Part shown: positions 36,859 to 45,190 of the stretch, in pieces | How the letters are laid out: every line of letters begins with the position of its first letter | Numbering within the stretch: position 1 is the first letter of the stretch | Assembly (NCBI RefSeq): GCF_025145645.1 | Contig: NZ_CP102252.1 | Coordinates: 248,001-312,000 of the forward strand | Source: Alistipes senegalensis JC50 | GTDB lineage: Bacteria; Bacteroidota; Bacteroidia; Bacteroidales; Rikenellaceae | DNA: 64,000 bases | Direction: 5' to 3' | Translations under genes and position numbers: made by a program | The notes under the pieces: model-generated | What the model was told of the DNA's origin: nothing | What the model saw: only the letters and a program-made list of their open reading frames with translations | Database searches by the model: none

Positions 36859-37857
36859 ATGGTAGATAATAAGAATATAGCGACAGTAGCTCCAATCTTT
36901 GGTATTAATAGACTTCGGCTTGAAATTGATGGCCCTGGGATTACGACATTGGTAGCTTTCATGAAATGTCCGTTGAAATGTAAATATTGCATCAACGAGA
37001 AATGCCATGAACCATTATTAGAGCCGGAATCTAATCATTTATCGGGTGAAATTAGGTACCTTTCACCAATAGAGCTCTATGATGAAGTCAAAATCGACAA
37101 TATCTACTTTCAAGCTACGAATGGAGGTATTACATTCGGGGGCGGTGAACCCGCTCTTTACAGCGATTTCATTACCGAATTTAGAAAAATATGCGGCGAT
37201 AGCTGGGACCTAAATATAGAAACATCATTAAATGTAGATCTTAAACATATAAAAGCTATCTCTCCCGTAATAAATCATTTCATTATAGACATAAAGGATT
37301 TGAATCCAAGCATCTATAAAGAGTATACGGGAGTGAATATAGATCAACTTATTCAAAATCTACATTATCTAAAGGATATAGGTAAGGCCAAAGATATGAT
37401 AATCCGAGTTCCGCATATACCCGGATTTAATAATCAAGAAAACATTACAGAAAATATCCATCAACTTAATTTAATGGGCTTTGAAAATATAGACGAGTTT
37501 GAATACAGGCCAGACTATTATTTATATGCTCAAGAGAGCCATCGACTAAATTGGGCGATAGGAGGGATGATGTGTAACATTTTATCGGCTATCCGAAAAG
37601 AAATTGCTTCCACTAATGGTATAGGATATGAACTGAGCAAATGCAATAACGAGAAATATTGTGCAGGAACATGCCCGAAATGTGATTGGGAATTAAAAAA
37701 TTTACAAGAGCAACTTGACGCAAAATGCCTTAAAGGAGCAAAACTTAATTTTAATCTAATAAATAGTTTTCCAACGAAGGAAATAGCAGTAACTATAAAT
37801 ACGTCCTCCGAATGGCTCTTAGGAGTACTCGAGATCGAAGATGACGAAGAAATTTGA
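36859..37857 (+). CDS. Radical-SAM enzyme, PFL-activase-like with extra cysteine cluster
   Basis: A 332-residue protein. The 4Fe-4S motif CxxxCxxC is Cys37, Cys41, Cys44 in CPLKCKYC, and GGITFGGGEPAL (about 88-99) is the SAM-binding GGE region. This most resembles glycyl-radical activases. A second Cys set, CNNEKYCAGTCPKC (about 255-268), could hold another cluster or zinc. No glycyl-radical enzyme gene is in the element. It may therefore modify a cassette partner or another host target. It is preceded by hairpin repeats and ends the TerB-like cassette. Confidence 0.8.
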   Translation: MVDNKNIATVAPIFGINRLRLEIDGPGITTLVAFMKCPLKCKYCINEKCHEPLLEPESNHLSGEIRYLSPIELYDEVKIDNIYFQATNGGITFGGGEPALYSDFITEFRKICGDSWDLNIETSLNVDLKHIKAISPVINHFIIDIKDLNPSIYKEYTGVNIDQLIQNLHYLKDIGKAKDMIIRVPHIPGFNNQENITENIHQLNLMGFENIDEFEYRPDYYLYAQESHRLNWAIGGMMCNILSAIRKEIASTNGIGYELSKCNNEKYCAGTCPKCDWELKNLQEQLDAKCLKGAKLNFNLINSFPTKEIAVTINTSSEWLLGVLEIEDDEEI

Positions 37858-38053
37858 ATACTAAAATACGTTTGTGAGTTCTCGAAATTTAGAAAATAAT
37901 ACCCATTTACTTATATACAATAAAAGGTAAGTGAGTAGGCAGGATTGCCCCTGGTTATATTACCCCTCCCCTCAGAGCCGAGTTCTTGTAGAATAGTAAC
38001 ATATATTGCTGTTAAGTAGTTTATTACAGAGATTTGAGTATCAAAAATGAGAA
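37858..38053. other. Short gap with a hairpin-family copy
   Basis: No gene is visible. ATTTACTTATATAC...GGTAAGTGAGT near 37908-37938 is a copy of the element 1 hairpin family, and a C-rich stretch follows. Confidence 0.45.
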
Positions 38054-38662
38054 ATGAAGAATACCTTATCCATATTTATTGCATTGCTGATATTCGGGCA
38101 GATATATGCCCAAAATTCGTATGAGACAAAAGCCTTAGAGCAACAAACTGATAATCTACTGCATATCACAGGCTGTAAAATGAAGCATTACTACGAGCCG
38201 ATGTGTCAACTTTATACCTATGGTCCTCATCAGTTTTTAAGATGTGATGGCGGCGATTTTATGATTGGATGCCCAGTCTCTTATTTGGTACGACAAGATT
38301 CGCTTGGCACCCATAGAAGCTATCATGCGATATATTTTCAATCCCCAGATTCGAAAATAACTATTATCCCAGCTAATTATGCTGCTGTCTTTGATAAGGA
38401 AATAGGTTCAGTTTATCAGTTTGAAAGGCAAAGGTGGCAAGATGAGGGATGGGAACTATTAAATACTTCTTTACAAAGGGGTTTTTATTTGATTGAGGCT
38501 TCCAAGAACGGAAACAGGCTTTACAAAAAGGTAATTTGCACACAAGATACTGATTGCCTGTCATTGACAGAGGTAATTGTATATTATTTCAATGATAATG
38601 TTTTAGATGCACAACGAATTATTAAAACCTACGTATCAAAATTTCCGAATCAGCCTTTCTAA
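38054..38662 (+). CDS. Exported hypothetical protein
   Basis: A 202-residue protein with a signal peptide (first ~19 residues, ending IYAQ) and a secreted domain containing several cysteines (GCKMKHYYEPMC, RCDGGDFMIGC, ICTQDTDC) that could form disulfides in the periplasm. No family is recognised. It ends 12 nt before the protease gene on the same strand, so the two may be co-expressed. Confidence 0.65.
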   Translation: MKNTLSIFIALLIFGQIYAQNSYETKALEQQTDNLLHITGCKMKHYYEPMCQLYTYGPHQFLRCDGGDFMIGCPVSYLVRQDSLGTHRSYHAIYFQSPDSKITIIPANYAAVFDKEIGSVYQFERQRWQDEGWELLNTSLQRGFYLIEASKNGNRLYKKVICTQDTDCLSLTEVIVYYFNDNVLDAQRIIKTYVSKFPNQPF

Positions 38663-38674
38663 CAGATTACACCA

Positions 38675-39073
38675 ATGAGAAAATTACCTATAATAGGTTT
38701 ACCCCAAGTAGGATTACCCCTCCTCATAGTAAAAGCACAGGTCAAAAGCTTGTGCTTTTTGCTTGATACGGGGAGTAACATCAATGTCCTTGATAAAAGA
38801 GTAGCTGAGTTCTTCCAGCTTTCGGGTGGAACAGCCCAACAGCAACAATTCGGGATAGATGGAACACTCCAAACCACAGATGTTGCTAAATTGACTTTCT
38901 CTCTGGAAGAACGGGAGTACAAAGCAGATTTCTCGGTGATGGATTTATCCTCGGCTTTTGGAAAAGTGGAGGAAGAATCGGGCATACAGATTCATGGTCT
39001 GTTGGGATGTTCTTTTATGGAGCAACAGAAATGGGTGCTTGACTTTGAGAAACTATGTCTATTCACCCCCTAA
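38675..39073 (+). CDS. Retropepsin-like aspartic protease
   Basis: A 132-residue protein with the catalytic triad DTGSN (Asp31 in FLLDTGSNINVL), a flap-like middle (FGIDGTLQ) and the hydrophobic-hydrophobic-Gly motif GLLGCSF near residue 108. This is the single-domain clan AA fold, active as a homodimer. No signal peptide is seen, so it may be cytoplasmic. Clan AA proteases in bacterial mobile elements are uncommon but known. It is the last gene of element 1 before the right att site. Confidence 0.78.
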   Translation: MRKLPIIGLPQVGLPLLIVKAQVKSLCFLLDTGSNINVLDKRVAEFFQLSGGTAQQQQFGIDGTLQTTDVAKLTFSLEEREYKADFSVMDLSSAFGKVEEESGIQIHGLLGCSFMEQQKWVLDFEKLCLFTP

Positions 39074-39102
39074 TCCTCTACCCTCTCAACGCCCACTTAA
39101 AT

Positions 39103-39203
39103 TTATTATTTATTAAAAAATAAGTGCGCAACTACCCTATTTCAATCACATTTTTAATCTCGGATGAAAAGGCAATTTGTGTTACCTGTTTGGTTACCTA
39201 TTG
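39103..39203. repeat. Hairpin copy and right arm sites of element 1
   Basis: A palindrome CACTTA...TAAGTG lies at about 39107-39126. TTTGTGTTACCT (39176-39187) followed by GGTTACCTATTG (39192-39203) repeats the sequences seen left of the element 1 integrase (26431-26473), so both ends carry the same putative arm-site type. Confidence 0.55.
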
Positions 39204-39252
39204 AGTTTCACAGAGGCCCCAGCAATAATAAATATCTGATTTACTGATTGAT

Positions 39253-39325
39253 GCCTCTTTAGCTCAGTTGGTAGAGCACGACACTCTTAATGTTGGGGTC
39301 CAGGGTTCGAGCCCCTGAGGGGGTA
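39253..39325 (+). tRNA. tRNA-Lys (CUU), copy 2, junction of elements 1 and 2
   Basis: Identical to copy 1 over 73 nt and 6 nt upstream, then unrelated. No TAnnTTTG box is seen at the proper distance, so it may be silent. It is best read as the right att site of element 1 and the left att site of element 2. Confidence 0.92.
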
Positions 39326-39331
39326 CAAAGT

Positions 39332-39367
39332 AAAAGACTGATAATCAATGATTATCGGTCTTTTTGT
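39332..39367 (+). terminator. Terminator after tRNA-Lys copy 2
   Basis: AAAAGACTGATAATC pairs with GATTATCGGTCTTTT around a 3-nt loop, then T-rich. It shares its left arm with the terminator after copy 1. Confidence 0.85.
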
Positions 39368-39430
39368 TTTTGAGCGTCTGCCCTGTCGTCGGGCATTTTC
39401 GGGTGGGAAAGAGGGCGTTTTCGGGGAAAT

Positions 39431-39452
39431 GTTTAACACTTTGTTTAACACT
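39431..39452 (+). repeat. Left arm sites of element 2
   Basis: Two GTTTAACACT decamers separated by TT. The same 22-bp block recurs exactly at 49070-49091. A GGTTAAAC inverted half-site lies just after, at 39461. Confidence 0.65.
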
Positions 39453-39493
39453 AAATCGGTTGGTTAAACTTGTTTGCGCAACAATGCAAACAA

Positions 39494-40711
39494 ATGAATA
39501 TCAGCATTAACGCCGTCTTTCGCAAAGACAGACTGAACAGCCAAAACGCCGCGCCCGTTCACCTGCGTTTAACACAAAACCGAAAACTTAAACACATCAG
39601 CACGGGTGTAACACTCAATATTAACGAGTGGGATTTTGAAAATCAGCGTGTTAAGGGCCAAACTCCCGAATTGCAGGCGTTACAACTCCGCATCGACACC
39701 AAAATCGACGAACTCCGCCGCAAAATCAAACGCTTGGAAGCATTAGAGGTAGAGGTTACTCTCGACAATCTTTTGGAAACCCACGGGCGGAAAATCAACT
39801 GCACGGTCGGCGAATATCTGAAACAGACCATCGAACGGCTGGAAACACTCGGTAAATACGGTTCGGCATCCAAACACCGCTCTTTGTTATCCCGTTTGTC
39901 GCAATTTAGGTCGCTGAATATCCGATTTGACGAAATAGACCTTGCATATCTTCACGATTTTGAACTGTTCCTGCGTAAAGAGGGCAACACAAACAACAGC
40001 ATAGCCACCAAATACGCCATCTTTAAGGCCGCCTATAACAAGGCACTCGCCGAGGGTTTATTCGTGCCTAAAACTACCCCATTCACCAAATACAAGGTCG
40101 GGAGCCTATGGACACGGACAAGGAAGCGAGCCATCACGAAAGAGGATATACAGAAACTCGTTGCATTGGAGATAGCCCCTAATTATAGGACGGACTATGC
40201 CGAGTTTGCACGGGACATATTTCTATTCTCCTACTACACGGCAGGCATCAATTTTACAGATATGGCGACCTTGCGTTACTGCGATATTGTGGACGGCAGG
40301 ATTTACTACTCCCGCCACAAGACACAGAAACTATTATCCTTTCAGCTCGTCCCGAACGCCATGCGGATTATCGAGAAATACAGCAAGGCCAACCACGCAC
40401 AAGAAGATTATATCTTCCCTATTCTCGACCGCTCGGAACACAAGACTGCTCAACAGATTTTCAACCGAACGCACAAGGTTCTGCGGAAAGTTAATCGGGA
40501 ATTAAAGACGCTGGGAGAGCAAATAGGATTGGAAATGCCATTGACTACCTATGTTGCTCGGCATACGTTTGCCACGGTTTTGAAGCGTTCGGGAGTGAAT
40601 ATTGCCATCATTTCCGAATCGCTCGGTCATTCAGACCTATCCACGACACAGATTTACTTGGATTCTTTCGAGAACAGCCAAATCGACGCGGCAATGCAGA
40701 ACTTGTTGTGA
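39494..40711 (+). CDS. Tyrosine recombinase, integrase of element 2
   Basis: A 405-residue recombinase with the same domain order as the element 1 enzyme and similar motifs: TYVARHTFAT, LGHSD and QIYLDSF. I chose the ATG at 39494 (MNISINAVFRKD) because it matches the element 1 integrase start. The longer frame begins at a TTG. It ends in TGA, with an efficient terminator right after, so here TGA must act as stop. The nearby decamer repeats are its probable arm sites. Confidence 0.95.
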   Translation: MNISINAVFRKDRLNSQNAAPVHLRLTQNRKLKHISTGVTLNINEWDFENQRVKGQTPELQALQLRIDTKIDELRRKIKRLEALEVEVTLDNLLETHGRKINCTVGEYLKQTIERLETLGKYGSASKHRSLLSRLSQFRSLNIRFDEIDLAYLHDFELFLRKEGNTNNSIATKYAIFKAAYNKALAEGLFVPKTTPFTKYKVGSLWTRTRKRAITKEDIQKLVALEIAPNYRTDYAEFARDIFLFSYYTAGINFTDMATLRYCDIVDGRIYYSRHKTQKLLSFQLVPNAMRIIEKYSKANHAQEDYIFPILDRSEHKTAQQIFNRTHKVLRKVNRELKTLGEQIGLEMPLTTYVARHTFATVLKRSGVNIAIISESLGHSDLSTTQIYLDSFENSQIDAAMQNLL

Positions 40712-40714
40712 ACG

Positions 40715-40755
40715 AAAAAGGGCACTCCGACGAATATACGGAGTGTCCTTTTTTT
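40715..40755 (+). terminator. Intrinsic terminator after integrase 2
   Basis: AAAAAGGGCACTCCG (40715-40729) pairs with CGGAGTGTCCTTTTT from 40739, followed by T residues. Confidence 0.88.
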
Positions 40756-40774
40756 CAACGACAGCAGGCTGAAA

Positions 40775-41317
40775 TTAGGCGACCGTCGCGTGTTCGGGAA
40801 GACGTTTTATATCTTCCGACAGAAATCTGTCCGCATCTTCGGGCGAGAAGCGTTTCCCGTAAAGTTGCACATCAGCCCCTAATGTACGGGATACACCGTC
40901 TTTCAGCACCTTTTTCATCGTGGCACTACCGAGGAACACGATATGTTCCGCTACATATTCAGGCTTCAAGCCCAAAATTTTGCACTCACGGCAATACCTG
41001 CGGCTGTCAAGCAGGATATTTACCTGCTCCATGAAATCAGCCCAAAACTTGTTTGCATCCGAGTAAGCCGCATTCATAAATTTGTTGATGCAGGCCAATT
41101 TAATTTCGTTATCCTTTTTCAGTTGGACATCGAAAACGGGCCGCGCCTGCGTCATTACCCGCCACATCGGGGGCGTAGTCGAACGGCGGCGGCGCGAGGT
41201 CGAATTTGTCTGCGGCTCTTTCTGCTCGGTGGCAGGGGCAGTCAGGATGGTTGCGGCAGGAGCCGTTACTTGGTTGGTTGCAGCGACCTCGGCTGCGGGA
41301 ATGATAGCATTTGCCAT
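40775..41317 (-). CDS. Hypothetical protein with disordered Ala-rich N-terminus
   Basis: A 180-residue protein. The first ~65 residues are Ala/Thr/Pro-rich and probably disordered; the rest is helical with a CREC pair and GADVQLYGKRFSPEDADRFL near the end. No family is recognised. I start at Met 41317 because a promoter-like AATCTTTG (minus strand, 41412-41419) lies upstream; the longer frame to 41482 would start before it. It ends in TAA and uses TGG for Trp. It is divergent from the ATPase gene side of the element. Confidence 0.55.
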   Translation of the reverse strand: MANAIIPAAEVAATNQVTAPAATILTAPATEQKEPQTNSTSRRRRSTTPPMWRVMTQARPVFDVQLKKDNEIKLACINKFMNAAYSDANKFWADFMEQVNILLDSRRYCRECKILGLKPEYVAEHIVFLGSATMKKVLKDGVSRTLGADVQLYGKRFSPEDADRFLSEDIKRLPEHATVA

Positions 41318-41483
41318 ATCTTTTAAGTACTCCCTTACGGGAGGGGCTAAAATTATTCTGCATCCCTTGCCCAAGCGTTTGCAGGTCGTCGGGTTTATCC
41401 CTTTCGACACTACAAAGATTTGACTTTTCGCACCCCAAACACGGGGAGTGAAATAAAGGGCGTTTTTACTCTCCCTTTGCAAA

Positions 41484-42323
41484 TTACAGATAAACAGCGG
41501 AATAAGTTGCAGGCATGCGCCCTTTGCAGGACTTAATTATTCCTTTTAACGAATCGTCGCTATACAAAAAGCTGTCATTGCGGGTAAATTCATAGAGGTA
41601 ACAGATACGCGAAATCAGCAACAGCCGATTCAACGAAACACTCTTGTCGGGTTGCTTTGGGCGGTTGTCCCCCAATAAAGCGTTCAGCATATCCCGATAC
41701 ATCTCCACAGTCCGATAAATCCGAAACGACGTACTCGGATAGGTTTCGTCGAAATTGCCCGTGTCAATCCCGTAATAGTGAATCTTCCTGCCTTTGCATT
41801 CCCGTTCATAGGTTTCCCGCAGCCAGTCCAAAATCCCACGCTTTATAACGGGCAGAACCTCGACTTTCTTTCTGTTCTTTTTAAGGGTTATTTCAATATC
41901 ATCGTCCGTGAAATCCTCGCCCAACTCTTTGAACAGATTTTGCACCGCCTTATCCAAAGACGCGGGTTTCACAAGGCTGTAGTTTTTAAACGAGGTTTCG
42001 ACATAATCGTAAATAAAGACCAGCGCAAACCAGAATTTCTCGACATCCAGCCCCAATCCCATAACCGTAGCGATTATATCGTCGTTAGCAAGATAATCCG
42101 ACTTGGCAAAGGGCATCTTAATCTTACCCGTACAGTAGCGATATTCAAACTGCGGCGTGCGGATTCCATACGTCTGTTCATCGCATCCGCAGGCAATATC
42201 GACATACTCGCGCAACTCTCGGCGCATCGGGTCGAAATCCCAATGCACAATCTTATCGTTTTCATCCATCAGTAAGGATTCATACATACTCTTACGAATG
42301 GCATCGGCCTCTTTTTCATTCAT
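41484..42323 (-). CDS. Hypothetical protein of about 279 residues
   Basis: A soluble, mixed alpha/beta protein with no motif I recognise. It has somewhat regulatory-like size and position, as in RteC-type genes of Bacteroidota elements, but I cannot support that family. The start is Met 42323 (MNEKEADAI) because the TAAATTTG box at 42342-42349 covers the TTG of the longer frame. It ends in TAA and its Trp codons are TGG. The next minus-strand gene begins 166 nt downstream. Confidence 0.55.
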   Translation of the reverse strand: MNEKEADAIRKSMYESLLMDENDKIVHWDFDPMRRELREYVDIACGCDEQTYGIRTPQFEYRYCTGKIKMPFAKSDYLANDDIIATVMGLGLDVEKFWFALVFIYDYVETSFKNYSLVKPASLDKAVQNLFKELGEDFTDDDIEITLKKNRKKVEVLPVIKRGILDWLRETYERECKGRKIHYYGIDTGNFDETYPSTSFRIYRTVEMYRDMLNALLGDNRPKQPDKSVSLNRLLLISRICYLYEFTRNDSFLYSDDSLKGIIKSCKGRMPATYSAVYL

Positions 42324-42341
42324 AAAATAGCGTTTTACACC

Positions 42342-42349
42342 CAAATTTA
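42342..42349 (-). promoter_or_regulatory. -7 box TAAATTTG for the 41484-42323 gene
   Basis: On the minus strand TAAATTTG matches TAnnTTTG and lies 18 nt before the chosen ATG. Confidence 0.55.
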
Positions 42350-42390
42350 CGGCTTTTTACGTGTACATCGCACTTATTTACCGTGCAAAA

Positions 42391-42532
42391 ACCGCTATTA
42401 GCACTTAAAACACGTGTTCGAAAGGAATTTCAGAACAGCCGCACCATGTACCGAACCGCTAACAGTACTGAATTACATGACACGAAAGGCGTTTTAGAAC
42501 AACGGACTATGTAAAACACCCGCTAATACTGC
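42391..42532 (+). repeat. Three iteron-like direct repeats before the ATPase gene
   Basis: ACCGCTATTAGCAC (42391), ACCGCTAACAGTACTG (42455) and CCCGCTAATACTG (42519) recur at about 64-bp spacing. A second block, CGAAAGG....TT.AGAACA..., recurs between them (about 42419 and 42483). The rest of the 531-nt gap 42324-42854 has no gene. Such an array before a replication-type gene could be an origin. Confidence 0.55.
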
Positions 42533-42854
42533 TTTTTGCACATTAATTTCCCCGTTGAACACACTCCGCCACCCCGTAAACAGCCCTATAATGCCATTTA
42601 AGACATAGATAAAAATGTTCGGATTAATTGCTGTCCGACCTTTGTTCCCAATAAAAAAGGTGCTATCTTTATAATACGAAAAAGGAGTAATCCTAATGTC
42701 GAGTCCGTCCATAATCGGGAGGTGTTTTTCAGCACCTCTTTTTCTTGTTTCCGAGTGTAATATTTTTTGATTCCGAAATGGACTTTCTCTTTAATAATAA
42801 CATTACAAGATTAAAAATAATTACAGATTTTATTTCATGAAAAACAAATTACTT

Positions 42855-44666
42855 ATGCGAAACTGAACCATCGACGCACCCAAAGGTGCAAAATTTCTTC
42901 GGGACTTTATGACCGAAATTCCCGTGAATTGTCTATTTAACAAGAAAAAGACGGGGTGCGGGGCTACCGAACTGGCTATCCGCAATTCCATTCCCACCCT
43001 TATCGCTATGCCTTACGTGGCATTGGTGAAGAACAAGACCGTCTGCCGCACCGACGATATAGAGGTGTTGGGTGTTTACGAAGACATTACCGAGTGGGAC
43101 ATCACGCAATTCGCCCGTACCCATTCCCCCTTAAAGATAGCCACGACTTACGATTCCCTGCCGCGTGTCGTTTCCGCTTTACAGAGCATCGGCATAGACC
43201 CTTACAAAGAGCTGTTCCTGCTGGTGGACGAGTGGCACGTGCTGTTCAACTCCTATTCGTTCCGACACCGAGCCATCCGAGAACTGCTTGCGACGGCGGC
43301 ACGCTTCGACCGTGCGACCTACATGACGGCAACGCCCATAGAACGGGAATACATGTTGGAGGAACTGCGACACCTGCCGACCTGCGAAATCGACTGACCC
43401 GACCTTACGGAGGTCAAGGTACGTTCGCGGCAGACCAACAAACCCGATAAATATATCGTCTCGGAGTGCGCCAAAGTCCTGCGCGACGAATTGCCCTATA
43501 ACCTGCATATCTTCGTCAACAGCGTGGAATTTATCGCAAAGGTCATCGACACGCTCAAACTCGCTCCCGAAGCCGTTAAGGTAGTCTGTTCCACGAGCGG
43601 GGAAAGTCGGCAGGAGAACCAGCGCAAATTAGGCAATGCCTATCCCATCGGCCAGCCCTCCGACCCTGCGAAGAAGATAAACTTCTACACCTCGACCTGC
43701 TTCGAGGGGTGCGACATCTTCGACCCCGACGGCGTTACATTCATCGTCAGCGACGGACGAAAGGCGCACACGCTGTTGGATATTTCAACGCTCTTTACGC
43801 AGATATGCGGACGCATCCGAGATTCCCGTTACAAGGCGCAAATCGTGCACGTCTATTCCACGACCAAATACAGCAAGGCCGTAACGCTCGACGAATTTGT
43901 TGCGGCTACCCAGCGGACGCTTGCCCAAGCCGAAAAGTTTGCATCCGACATCAACGCAGTAGACGAACCGAGCCGAGAGAAACTATTGAAGAAAATCCCC
44001 TACATCAACGAACAATATGTGCGGATAGTCGATAACCGCCTTGTCGTGGAAAAGAACCTCGCCAACATGGACATCGTGAACTTTAAGATAAGCCGACATA
44101 TTTATGCGACCTATGTAAACCTTACCGACGAACTGCAACGAAACGGCTACAAAGTAACGGTGCAGACATACAGCAAGGTCGTGGAACACCTTGCGGCCAA
44201 CCCGACAGCGCGGACTACTTTTCGGGAGTTGTTCGACGAATACTGCCGACTGAAAACAATGACCGAGCAATTTTTCGTGGTAGAAAGCCCTGCCGAATTA
44301 TGCGCCGTGATAGAACAACGGCATCCGCTGGTGAAGCAGGCTTACGACCAGTTGGGAACGGCTAAAGTGCAGGCGTTGAAATACCATGTCGGCAACATCC
44401 GCCGAGAGTTGGTAAAGGGGCTTTCAATCGGCGACGACTATAAAATCGTGAAGATGATAAACGACGCATTTCAGAAGCAGACGCCGATTGCCAAAAACAA
44501 GGCGAAAGAACGCTTGCAGGAGATTTACGACACGTTAGGACTGACACGAAAAGCCAAAGCGACAGACCTCGCACAATGATACGAGATAAAGGACGCACCG
44601 ACACGAATAGAGGGTAAACCGACCGCGTGTGTGACAATTATCAGGGACAAGTTCGTGAGAAGATAG
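42855..44666 (+). pseudogene. SF2-like ATPase of element 2, interrupted by three in-frame UGA codons
   Basis: Homologue of the 27800 gene. The frame from ATG 42855 to TAG 44664 is continuous except for TGA at 42864 (codon 4), 43395 (codon 181) and 44577 (codon 575). Sequence on both sides of each TGA reads as the same protein (MRN-TIDAPKGAKF; EID-PDLTEV; DLAQ-YEIKDAP). Motifs include GCGAT (34-38), VDEWH, TATP and CGRIR. With TGA as Trp it is a 603-residue protein. Conventional reading gives fragments 42909-43397 and 43491-44579. It is either a decayed gene or one needing UGA readthrough. Confidence 0.75.
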
Positions 44667-44746
44667 AGGGCGATTACGACCTTATATAAAGAAAAACACC
44701 ACACATAAGACATTACAACTGTAAACCAATTCAATCAATAATTTCT

Positions 44747-44754
44747 TATATTTG
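44747..44754 (+). promoter_or_regulatory. -7 box TATATTTG
   Basis: Lies 13 nt before the ATG at 44768, giving a very short leader. Confidence 0.5.
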
Positions 44755-44767
44755 TACAAAACGTACA

Positions 44768-45169
44768 ATGATGAATAGCATAATATTTATGTGGATAACA
44801 ATAATAGTTAATATTTTAGGATGGTTTATATTACATATACTATCTAAACGTCGAGATTTATCCAACAAGAAAAAAGAAATTACCATCCAATATCTAATAA
44901 CAGCATGGCAATTATTAGAAAATGCATCTAACCGCAACGATGGCACTCGGAATGCTGATGTTGAAAAAGCTATTGCGAACATTCAACTATTCGGAACCCC
45001 AACACAAATACAATTAGCTCAAAAATTATCTGATGAAATTGGGGATACTCAGCAAGGAGATACTAAACCTCTTCTTATTGAATTAAGAAAAGAGTTGAGA
45101 AAAGAGTTAGAGTTAGAAGTTGTTGGAGATAAATTAAGACATTTACGTTTTAATAAAAAAGCCTTATAG
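44768..45169 (+). CDS. Small membrane-anchored protein
   Basis: A 133-residue protein with one or two N-terminal hydrophobic segments (about residues 4-25) followed by a basic stretch (SKRRDLSNKKKE) and a soluble helical region with Lys/Glu-rich heptads (IELRKELRKELELEVV), possibly coiled coil. The topology suggests a cytoplasmic C-terminal domain. No family is certain. It has its own promoter and terminator and is AT-richer than its neighbours, so it may be a separate cargo acquisition. Confidence 0.6.
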   Translation: MMNSIIFMWITIIVNILGWFILHILSKRRDLSNKKKEITIQYLITAWQLLENASNRNDGTRNADVEKAIANIQLFGTPTQIQLAQKLSDEIGDTQQGDTKPLLIELRKELRKELELEVVGDKLRHLRFNKKAL

Positions 45170-45186
45170 TTAGGGCTTTTTTATTT
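45156..45186 (+). terminator. Intrinsic terminator
   Basis: AAAAAAGCCTTA pairs with TAGGGCTTTTTT; it overlaps the end of the preceding gene. Confidence 0.75.
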
Positions 45187-45190
45187 TATC

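Larger units (their letters stand above)
26329..39325 (+). mobile_element. Integrative element 1 at tRNA-Lys (about 13.0 kb)
   Basis: It is bounded by tRNA-Lys copies 1 and 2, which are identical over the gene. The GC content is clearly lower than the backbone. The integrase gene is next to the left tRNA and reads away from it. The module order is integrase, SF2-like ATPase, winged-helix protein, Sak4-like ATPase, DUF3871-like protein, then cargo (Fic, TerB-like/rSAM cassette, exported protein, protease). No relaxase, capsid, portal or terminase is visible, which suggests a satellite or mobilisable element relying on a helper. Confidence 0.88.

Noticed and set aside
41484..42323. RteC-type regulator
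   Set aside because: Size and position would fit, but I see no convincing sequence match, so it is left as hypothetical.
42345..42712. Small minus-strand frames before the ATPase gene (for example 42494-42712)
   Set aside because: They lie across the repeat array, have no protein-like pattern, and no promoter or partner gene supports them.
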